Part shown: piece after piece, positions 59,001 to 64,000 of the stretch
Layout of the letters: every line of letters starts with the position of its first letter
Numbering within the stretch: the first letter of the stretch is position 1
NCBI GenBank assembly: GCA_025024175.1
Contig: QCXZ01000041.1
Location: 37,939,786 to 38,003,785 of the forward strand
From: Rhyzopertha dominica
Taxonomy: Eukaryota > Arthropoda > Insecta > Coleoptera > Bostrichidae
Direction: 5' to 3'
DNA: 64,000 bases
Made by a program: the position numbers and the translations under genes
The notes under the pieces: generated by a model
Databases searched by the model: none
What the model was told of the DNA's origin: nothing
What the model saw: only the letters and a program-made list of their open reading frames with translations

Positions 59001-60550
59001 AGCATGTAGCATCATTTGCTACAGCAATTCTAGATAAGTGTTCCTTTAAGCTGAATGTCCCATAAACAGTTTAGTTACTGTTTTTAGATGAATCATGCTT
59101 AATTGCAGCAGTTCGGTATCTTTTATTTGGGACAAACTCCTGATGAACGGACGTGATTATCCTAGTCCGGGGACGTCAATCCAGTAAAGATGATGTTGCT
59201 TTCTCGGTAGTTCTCCGATTTCTCACCGTGAAGACTAATATGCTAATCCATAGATACTATTAGGAGTTCTTTAGATCCCGTCTTTGCAAGTAGGTCTGCT
59301 CTCTCATTGCCTTCGATCCTTTGTTATTAACAAACTCATTTCAGAGTAACTCTGCTGCATTTTTTCCACGACATGAAGTGCATCTCGGCATTCATTCGCC
59401 ACCTCGGAATGTATAGTTGTGCTTTATATATTATATATTATATATTATAGGTCTTCCGTACGCAATAACACATGCTGAGATTCAGCGTTGTTCAAGTTCA
59501 GCTTTGAGAATGGATGGCGGATTGCCTAGCTTTATGCTTTAGCATTCCAGAATGTTGTTGGTACGATAGGGCAAAGAACTGATTTTTAACAAAAACATGT
59601 GCAATAATATTTCTTCAAATAAAACAAGTATTACCGGGTTATCTTAAACCAGGCAATTTCATGTAGTCCAAGTTTGGTAATTGTTTACTCAAAAAAGTTA
59701 TTATAGTTTCAATAACAAATATTTTCGAGTCTCCGCATCTTTAGTTAAGGCTATAGCCCACTTCCTTTAGGAAGTAGATCCCATAATGGCTTTGTCATTA
59801 TGTCAGTGTAATGCTGACAGATGGCATTGCCGTCTAAATTCTTACTTACATCATACTAAGCTTTTGGCAAAACCAGTTCTATGCCGTGCTGTCTGTACTA
59901 GACCTAAACTGCACTGATGAGCTATAATGATAGCGAAATAGATATATCTGCAGTTGGTTGCGGTGCGGACAGCAAAGCATAGACATGCATTGTAATATAT
60001 TCTTCCTGTATATTCTTTAATGGTTTACTTACTTCTTATTTTCATGTCGGTCATGATAGCTAAAATAGACCCTTTGTGGTATGAATGAATCCGACTTTTT
60101 TTAAGATGAAGCGTCAGATAACAGTATTTTCTTTCATGTTAGAACATAGTAGTAGGTCATACATCATACTCAATTATTTGAGAAGAAATATTTCTTTTAC
60201 AGAACGGTACGTTCCTCGGACCAACGCTATCTGTGCCAATGATGATGTTTGCCGGCTTCGGTGTCACTCTTCGCGACCTACCGAAATATTTATATTGGGG
60301 CAGTTACATTTCCTACCTAAGGTATGGGCTGGAAGGATACATAGGTGCCATATACGGTCTCGATAGACCAATTATCGACTGTCCAGAAGACATGTACTGT
60401 CATTACAAATATCCCAAGAAATTCATGACTGAGATAGCAATGAAAGGGGACCAATTTTACAATGACATGATTGCTTTGGTTATTATTCTGTTCTTCCTGA
60501 GGATTCTTGCGTACGTCTTGCTCAAATGGAAGCTCATGGCTGTGCGTTAG
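32206..60550 (+). CDS. ABC transporter subfamily G half-transporter (ABCG1/ABCG4-like), nine exons
   Basis: Joining nine exons (217, 308, 146, 368, 128, 169, 101, 156 and 348 nt) through GT-AG introns gives 1941 nt, or 646 residues, the usual length for an ABCG half-transporter. The nucleotide-binding domain comes first: Walker [10 protein letters not shown] (95-103), Q-loop YITQDD with Q141, signature LSGGQ (196-200), Walker B VMFLDEP (216-222), D-loop GLDS (225-228) and switch H253. The membrane half has about six helices (near 391-411, 426-446, 466-491, 505-528, 535-554 and the C-terminal 20-25 residues). Cysteines flank the last extracellular loop (DCPEDMYC). Such proteins dimerise and use ATP to move lipids, sterols or pigment precursors across membranes. 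Substrate and partner cannot be told from sequence. Subgroup placement near ABCG1/4 is by resemblance, not by a tree. Confidence 0.93.
33909..34200 (-). other. Unassigned coding-like Cys-rich segment
   Basis: On the minus strand one frame reads [18 protein letters not shown] and then a Cys/Lys-rich stretch ([18 protein letters not shown]). A second frame continues with [17 protein letters not shown] and stops at about 33909. The two pieces look protein-like but need a frameshift to join. I recognise no family. It could be a dead transposon open frame or a pseudogene. Confidence 0.3.
34612..34650. repeat. (GA)n microsatellite
   Basis: About 19 GA dinucleotides in intron 1 of the ABCG gene. 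Confidence 0.95.
35442..35507. repeat. Imperfect 66-bp palindrome
   Basis: Three nested arm pairs fold together: TCGATAA/TTATCGA (outer), AGGTACAAA/TTTGTACCT (middle) and AGATC/GATCT (inner). Unpaired bases lie mainly on the 5' side. Confidence 0.6.
38468..38968 (+). mobile_element. Asymmetric-ended element, copy F (internally deleted)
   Basis: It starts with GCTACAAATTGAATCAGT and ACTTCCACATCC at 38489, and ends with CATCCGTTGGATGTGAAGT at 38967. The centre and the microsatellite segment are deleted, leaving about 0.5 kb. It lies in ABCG intron 1, in the gene's orientation. Confidence 0.7.
38969..40080. other. Intron 1 sequence without feature
   Basis: AT-rich with no motif. The minus-strand frame at 39673-39933 has no recognisable family. 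Confidence 0.45.
40081..40422. repeat. GC-rich block leading into the 38-bp tandem repeat
   Basis: This block is far richer in C and G than the surrounding intron and runs directly into the 38-bp repeat array. That suggests the two form one repeat unit, for example a retroelement tail or satellite junction. I recognise no coding or tRNA-like part. Confidence 0.4.
40423..40612. repeat. 38-bp tandem repeat, five units
   Basis: Five head-to-tail 38-bp units start at 40423, 40461, 40499, 40537 and 40575, each opening with ACTGCCTGAGGCACAT. Unit 3 has one changed base (ATTATGG for ATCATGG) and unit 5 has CTCGCT for CTTACT. The near identity implies recent expansion. Confidence 0.95.
40951..41315 (+). 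mobile_element. TA-flanked MITE, intact copy
   Basis: The inverted ends CAGGGCTTCTATAAATGATT and AATCATTTATAGAAACCCTG differ at one position over 20 bases. TA precedes the left end (GAAATA) and follows the right end (TACCTA). The 365-bp interior matches the interrupted copy at 21891-22975. The 97-codon frame inside it is not conserved between copies. A TA target suggests a Tc1/mariner-type mobiliser, while a 3-bp target (PIF/Harbinger) cannot be excluded. Confidence 0.85.
41316..43031. other. Intron 1 sequence without feature
   Basis: Overlapping open frames at 41404-41607, 41448-41681, 41807-42001 and 41859-42175 lie on both strands and carry no family motif. I treat them as chance. Confidence 0.45.
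43032..43508. mobile_element. Snap-back repeat family, copy 1 (long hairpin)
   Basis: The left arm begins AAAATGCATGTCTATGCTGT near 43228 and runs to about 43340. The inverse arm runs from about 43390 to 43505, ending ACAGCATAGACATGCATTT. Together they form a hairpin of roughly 110-bp imperfect arms. The flanking part 43032-43225, from AAGTAAGAATTTAG, recurs inverted at the other copies (GGCATTGCC and ACTGACATGATGACAAAG blocks). No protein-coding content is seen. Confidence 0.8.
43944..44057. repeat. (ATT)n microsatellite
   Basis: About 30 uninterrupted ATT trinucleotides to 44032, then an interrupted tail. It lies in ABCG intron 1, and the long I/L-only open frame across it is an artefact. 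Confidence 0.95.
44757..44992. mobile_element. Snap-back repeat family, copy 2 (one arm)
   Basis: It contains GTGACTTTGTCATCATGTCA, then CACTGATGAGCTGTAATGAC, and a single arm ending AGCATAGACATGCATTTT near 44989. The arm is virtually identical to the right arm at 46284-46343, so the two copies are closely related. The opposite arm is absent. Confidence 0.75.
45111..45418 (+). CDS. ABCG exon 2 (Walker A, Q-loop)
   Basis: The acceptor TTCTTTACAG precedes 45111 and the donor GTAAGT follows 45418; it enters in phase 1 and leaves in phase 0. It encodes residues 73-175, with the P-loop GPSGAGKST and YITQDD (Q141). Confidence 0.96.
45420..46190. other. Intron 2, first part
   Basis: AT-rich except for a GC-richer patch at 45660-45800 (TTCGCCTACTACTGTGCTAG then CTTCAGTGGCGAGCTCG). 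The patch looks like a dispersed repeat, but I could not assign it. Confidence 0.4.
46196..46545. mobile_element. Snap-back repeat family, copy 3 with perfect 60-bp inverted repeat
   Basis: Arms at 46197-46256 and 46284-46343 are exact inverse copies over 60 bp around a 27-base spacer. The adjoining 46344-46545 matches the flank of copy 1 in inverted orientation (TTGGTTCTTGCCCG, GTCAAATTGAAGTATGCA, CATCATGTCAGTGTAATGC). It lies in intron 2 of the ABCG gene and would be transcribed. Confidence 0.9.
46570..46929. repeat. Pair of ~65-bp direct repeats around a ~230-bp core
   Basis: Copies at 46570-46634 and 46867-46929 share TTGCCAATAGATGG-type text (first copy CTGCCAATAGATGG) and ACAATTATTATTCTTGCA. 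The core includes GATGAGGCTTTATATGCCGA. The layout resembles short terminal direct repeats, but a tandem duplication with a later insertion is also possible. Confidence 0.6.
46930..48560. other. Intron 2 sequence without feature
   Basis: AT-rich with two single N bases at 47281 and 47290. The 88-codon frame at 47955-48221 has no recognised motif. Confidence 0.45.
48580..49865 (-). pseudogene. LINE reverse transcriptase, minus strand, 5'-truncated
   Basis: Reading down from 49865, blocks of the linker before the RT occur first ([18 protein letters not shown] in broken frames). They are followed by [35 protein letters not shown], and [20 protein letters not shown], in which the catalytic ADD has become ADG. 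Then come [13 protein letters not shown] and the C-terminal block [20 protein letters not shown] near 48660. The order is that of a non-LTR reverse transcriptase. It lies antisense inside ABCG intron 2, and stops, frame changes and the lost active-site Asp make it inactive. Confidence 0.8.
50029..50174 (+). CDS. ABCG exon 3 (signature and Walker B)
   Basis: The acceptor CACTTTCAG precedes 50029 and the donor GTAAGT follows 50174 (exit phase 2). It encodes residues 176-223 plus two bases, with LSGGQKKR and VMFLDEPT. Confidence 0.96.
50175..53145. other. Intron 3
   Basis: This 2971-bp intron is mostly AT-rich. A possible minus-strand DDE transposase relic lies at about 52330-52400, described separately. 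The frame at 50878-51120 shows no family motif. Confidence 0.6.
52325..52400 (-). pseudogene. Possible DDE transposase scrap
   Basis: On the minus strand the text reads [18 protein letters not shown], which resembles the first catalytic Asp block (YLDETW) of Tc1/IS630-like transposases. No later DDE block is convincing, so this is a weak call. Confidence 0.3.
53146..53513 (+). CDS. ABCG exon 4 (D-loop, H-loop, linker)
   Basis: The acceptor TGATTTCAG precedes 53146. The first base completes the Thr codon of DEPTT, then comes [21 protein letters not shown] carries the switch His (253). The exon ends at AG|GTAGGT in phase 1 after the [15 protein letters not shown] block that leads out of the ATPase domain. 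Confidence 0.95.
53514..55477. other. Intron 4
   Basis: The AT-rich 1964-bp intron shows no transposon or gene that I can support. The frame at 54125-54415 has no motif. Confidence 0.6.
55478..55605 (+). CDS. ABCG exon 5 (linker before membrane domain)
   Basis: The acceptor GCAACTTTTAG precedes 55478 and the donor GTAAGT follows 55605 (phase 0). It encodes a charged linker ([15 protein letters not shown]) and then [17 protein letters not shown], the amphipathic connecting helix of ABCG proteins. An upstream in-frame ATG (55447) lies in the intron and is not the start. Confidence 0.92.
55664..55832 (+). CDS. ABCG exon 6 (TM1-TM2)
   Basis: A 58-bp intron precedes it (acceptor CTGCTTCAG). It encodes [20 protein letters not shown] (TM1) and the [19 protein letters not shown] helix (TM2). 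It leaves in phase 1 at AT|GTAAGT. Confidence 0.95.
55896..55996 (+). CDS. ABCG exon 7
   Basis: A 63-bp intron precedes it. The first two bases complete Phe446. It encodes [20 protein letters not shown] and the start of TM3 ([13 protein letters not shown]), and ends in phase 0 before GTAAGC. Confidence 0.95.
56054..56209 (+). CDS. ABCG exon 8 (TM3-TM4)
   Basis: A 57-bp intron precedes it (acceptor TTTTTGTAG). It encodes [14 protein letters not shown] (end of TM3) and [20 protein letters not shown] (TM4), residues 480-531, and ends in phase 0 before GTAAGT. Confidence 0.95.
56210..58730. other. Intron 8, first part
   Basis: AT-rich, with a G-rich patch at 56555-56575. A transposon-tip-like sequence, ATTCTGGGCACGCCACTGC, lies at about 56807-56825 without a visible partner end. 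No gene is recognised. Confidence 0.45.
58740..59450 (-). pseudogene. LINE 3' end with RNase H remnant
   Basis: On the minus strand, [19 protein letters not shown] (59400-59330) and [16 protein letters not shown] (near 59320-59265) are the end of an RNase H domain of R1/I/Jockey-type LINEs. Farther down, [18 protein letters not shown] near 58800-58850 resembles the 3' terminal part of such elements. The frame is repeatedly broken. It lies antisense in ABCG intron 8. Confidence 0.6.
59755..60003. mobile_element. Snap-back repeat family, copy 4 (one arm)
   Basis: It shares CACTTCCTTTAGGAAGTAG, GTCATTATGTCAGTGTAATG, CTGCACTGATGAGCTATAAT and the terminal arm GCATAGACATGCATTGTAAT with copies 1-3. 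The second arm is absent. It ends about 200 bp before ABCG exon 9. Confidence 0.75.
60203..60550 (+). CDS. ABCG exon 9 (TM5-TM6, stop)
   Basis: The acceptor TTCTTTTACAG precedes 60203. It encodes residues 532-646: [20 protein letters not shown] (TM5), the extracellular loop with [14 protein letters not shown], and the last helix ([18 protein letters not shown]). It ends MAVR and TAG. Confidence 0.96.
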   Translation, partial: NGTFLGPTLSVPMMMFAGFGVTLRDLPKYLYWGSYISYLRYGLEGYIGAIYGLDRPIIDCPEDMYCHYKYPKKFMTEIAMKGDQFYNDMIALVIILFFLRILAYVLLKWKLMAVR

Positions 60551-60860
60551 AAATTTATAAGTTACGTATGACAACCAGGGTTCATGTAGATAAGGCTGTG
60601 TATCTTAACAAAGTTTTGTACTTTTATTTTAGTAAGTGCTCTATAGGTATTTATTTTACCATATAACGATATTTATATATCTGTATATGTAGTTGTTTAT
60701 TGACAAACGTTGGTATGCATTATGAATGCAATATTTTGTAGGCGACGATTTTTCGTGGACTATCCCACATGTAAAAAATCTGTAAAATATGTAAATATTT
60801 TAGATTTGTTATGTGACTGAATTTTTCATGCAATAAAAGTTTTACTTTTGGAGACTTTAT
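60551..60860 (+). terminator. ABCG 3' UTR and poly(A) signal
   Basis: A canonical AATAAA lies at 60832-60837, followed by T/GT-rich text (TTATTTATGTTTGT) suited to cleavage near 60855. This gives a 3' UTR of about 300 nt. Confidence 0.75.
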
Positions 60861-61930
60861 TTATGTTTGTACGGCGCACTTAATGTCAGTTTTGTTGTCA
60901 AACGTTGGAAAGAAACAATGAAGGAATCGAATCGGCCAAGAGTTTTCCAACTTTAATGTAATAGCATACCTTCGCTAACAACCTAATAAAAGTAGTATCG
61001 CGAAAGTTTAAAAGTTTTCGTATCAAACATCGATTTTTGAAATTAATATTAAAAAAAATTAATTAATTCTGTTATATGTTTGAAGGTATCTGCTTAAAAT
61101 TGTTTATTTAAGAGGATAGCTCTTACAATAATCTTGGGAAAATGAAAAATTTCGTAGAACATTTGGGTAGTTTTTTGTGATTTCAGTATTGAACTATATA
61201 TATAATTGTTGTTCAATGTACATGTCAAAATTAATTTTCGGAATCCGACGATTATGAATGCCGGGCCTCCTTTATTAACTTCAATAAAAACATATATACG
61301 TAAAATTAAATTATGATTATAAAAAAACTGTAAGCATGTAAAGGGTGTCAATCAGATAATTTGTAATACTCAGTAGAAAACAGAACTATAATTGGTTGAT
61401 TAAAAAAAAACTTGAAATAATTGAAATAAATTATGAAGTCCGTTTTAACGTTTTATGCTGTCTGCCGGCCCCAGGCATTGCAGAGTTTTGATTTTTGCCT
61501 CAGGATTCAACATGCGCGCAGGGTTGCATCTTTGTTCAGCTCATAGGAAAACGATGCTATTGCTTCCTTATACAATGCGGTCTGCCGACCCAGCGCTTGG
61601 ATCACGGGCTTGGATGACAAACACGGCCCAGTCACGTTTGCCGAGTAGCGTAAATTTTTCGGGATTACCCGTAAAAATGTGATTTTGTTTAATTATTAAT
61701 TTGATGGTAATGTAAAAAAATACGCTCCAACTGTTTCAAGATATCTGAACATAATAAAACAAAATATACATAAAAATACGAAAAAAAATTTTATTCGATC
61801 AAAATTCTGGGTCGGCAGTGCCGACCCTGCCGACCCGAACGAGCCGCCACTGGGGCACATAGCATAGAAGTTCACGTACAAGATGTCAAACCTAGAGAAG
61901 AAGAAAAAGAATCGCAGTGAGTTGAGGTAG
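60861..61930. other. Intergenic between ABCG and the BEL element
   Basis: AT-rich up to 61440. Two GC-richer patches with GCCGACCC and CTGCCGACCC follow (61450-61640 and 61805-61855). CGAGCCGCCACTGG at about 61840-61853 looks like a DNA-transposon tip. No gene is seen. Confidence 0.45.
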
Positions 61931-61934
61931 CGCA

Positions 61935-63970
61935 TATTTACGCCAAGAAATACAACCTCGTATGCAGAAGAATTGGCCGTCTTCTAAAAGAATCTTCTGA
62001 CCCGGTGGAATCACAACGAATGTCAGAGGCAAACATTGTGGAATCAGTGAGAGATAAAGAAAGGCATGTCACTGAGTCACTTAAAATTGCCAGTGATAGA
62101 GTTTAAACGATTTGGTGGTGATATTAGAAACTAGTTGTCCTTTTGGTCGCTATTTAAAAAAAAATAAATGAAGATGGCGACATTGATGATCACGACAAAA
62201 TTGAATATCTTATTCAAGCTACTGTACGTGGAAGTCATTCAAGACAACTTGTATTGAGTTTTCCTGCCGTGGCAGAAAATTATACGAACATAATTAACAG
62301 TTTGCAGTCTCGTTTCGGGAGGGAAAATATTCAAACTGAGGTGCATGTAAGAGAGTTGTTGAAGTTAATTTTAAACAACGCTGCATTCCTCGGGACGTGG
62401 ATATTTCTACCCTCTATGACACCATAGAGACGCAGAGAAGATCTCTTTAAACAATAGGAGTAGTGTCGGATAAGTGTTCTTCTATGCTTTTCCCATTGAT
62501 CGAATCAAGCTTACCATCGGAGGTGTTAAGAGCCTGGCAACGATCTTCCGGAAAAAATGAAGTAGAAAACGAACAGCGGATCTGCTTAGCAGCATAATAT
62601 AACTTTGTGCAATGATAAATATAACAGTACCTTTGAGGTTCTAGATCAAGTAACGATCTGCAGTAAGATTTCTCCAGTATTTCGAGGGCCATGGTTAAAC
62701 GAACTGAAGAATTTGGGTATAAATATATCTGACGCAACTGGTCCTATAGAGCTACTGATCGAGGCAGACATAGCAGGAATGTTGTATGTACACAGTAACA
62801 AGTTTGTGTTGCAATGTGGTTCAATTGCGATTGAGACGATTTTGGGTTGGACTGTTATGGGAAAGGTGATGACCAATATTCATAGCGTGTCTTTTGCAAT
62901 GACAAAATTATCATTATTGGTAAAAGATATGTGTATAAGTAACTTCTTGAATCTGGATGTGTTAGGGATCACAGATCCCACCAAAAAGAAATCACGTGAA
63001 GAAATGGCGACTGCAGGCAAAAAAAGTTTTTAGAAACCATTAAGATCAATGAAGAAGGGCGTTATGAGGTATATCTACCATGGATAGATGGACACCCATC
63101 TTTACCTACCAATTATAGCATCGCTTTGAAGAAGTTAAATTCAGCAGTGAAAAAACTTGAATGCAATCAAATGGTACAAGCTTTTGATGCTGTTTTCCAA
63201 GAATGGTTGCCGGAGGGGATTATAGAAAAGGTAGAGGAATTCTGTGTCTCAAATGGACATTATTTACCACATCGACCCGTCATAAAGGATAGCAGTGTTA
63301 CAACAAAAATACGACGAGCGTTTGACGCATCGGCTAGAGAAAAGGCCTTCTTTGAATAAGTGTCTTCAATAGGGTCCGAACCATATAGAGTCTGTACATT
63401 CCATCTTACTGAAATTCGAGAGTATGTCATTGGCGTTGTTACAGATATACGCAAAATAAGCTTGCATGACTATGATCGAAATTGCTTGAAATGAAAATCG
63501 TATATCGCCATAAAGGGGTTGTATTTGTAATAAACAGTAACCCTTGTTTATTGCGAGCCACATTAGAATATCATCTTTCGGCGTGTTTGTAAAGATACCA
63601 GATGGAGAGAGCTTCGTATTATGAAGATACAGTACGTAAACTTGTTGACGCCTTCTATGGTTCTATGCAGCCAACTGCTACTAGCCGCCCTACCAAGACT
63701 GAGTTGTTCAAATTCATACTAGAAGCAATAAAAGTTTTACGGGAAGGAAAGTTTGATCTGAGAAGTTGTCAGTATAGTAGGTTCGGAAGCGAGTACTTGG
63801 GACAATTAAAACTGTTTTGTGCTAGAACACAGTCGCGTAAGGTTAAAATCGGCGAAATTGTGCTTGTAGAATTGGCAACCGCAAGTTATAGACTGGTCTC
63901 TCGCGCGCGTTTGACATTTTACGAGGAAGAGATAACTGTTTCGGTTGGTCGAGCTGAAAAGAGCTAAAGG
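61935..63970 (+). pseudogene. Broken BEL/Pao retrotransposon gag-pol
   Basis: Blocks appear in BEL/Pao order. The gag part comes first, with LKLPVIEFKRFGGDI, KIEYLIQATVRGSHSRQL and RFGRENIQTEVHVRELL (62090-62370), then ISTLYDTIETQRRSL and SSMLFPLIESSLPSEVLRAW. The end of the aspartic protease region follows (RGPWLNELKNLGI through LGWTVMGKV, 62685-62870), then the RT entry (LGITDPTKKKSREE, PWIDGHPSLPTNYS, GHYLPHRPVIKDSS) and RT core fragments near 63440-63570. At 63760-63790 the RT text passes directly into SEYLGQLK and VKIGEIVLVE, the integrase C-terminus, so RNase H and most of integrase are missing. Multiple frame changes occur, and no LTR is seen in the window. Confidence 0.85.
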
Positions 63971-64000
63971 GACTTCATTCAAACCATTATTCAGTTGGTG

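Overview
The window looks like AT-rich insect nuclear DNA. The signs are one intron-rich gene with GT-AG splicing, large introns full of transposons, BEL/Pao and LINE retroelements, pogo-like transposons and long microsatellites. I could not fix the order; a beetle or other non-dipteran insect is my guess. There are no prokaryotic operons, no CRISPR array and no tRNA or rRNA gene that I can support.

The only intact gene is a nine-exon ABC half-transporter of subfamily G (ABCG1/ABCG4-like) on the + strand. It runs from an ATG at 32206 to a TAG at 60550, with a poly(A) signal at 60832. All eight introns join in frame by hand. The joined CDS is 1941 nt and encodes 646 residues, with Walker A, Q-loop, signature, Walker B, D-loop and H-loop followed by a six-helix membrane half. 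A CpG-rich block (about 31844-32420) marks its 5' end.

Layout. 1-31500 is gene-poor repeat territory. It holds a decayed DUF7869-type transposase-like gene (2913-4601, minus), several copies of a ~0.5-0.9 kb non-autonomous element with asymmetric inverted ends, a decayed pogo transposase (about 15640-17285), a nested transposon cluster (21143-22975), a decayed Crypton-like tyrosine recombinase (25090-26050), a second pogo-like element lacking its catalytic domain (28939-29978) and a LINE reverse transcriptase fragment (about 30670-31480). 32206-60850 is the ABCG gene. Its introns carry a 38-bp tandem repeat, two MITE-type elements, a snap-back repeat family that includes a perfect 60-bp inverted repeat, a minus-strand LINE in intron 2 and another LINE 3' end in intron 8. 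61900-64000 is a broken BEL/Pao retrotransposon on the + strand.

Apart from ABCG, every recognisable protein-coding stretch is a mobile-element remnant with frameshifts, stops or deletions. The most informative structures are the nested insertion that reveals the true ends of the asymmetric element, the snap-back hairpins inside transcribed introns, and the two DNA-recombinase remnants (Crypton and DDE-less pogo). I did not find a convincing undescribed multi-gene system.
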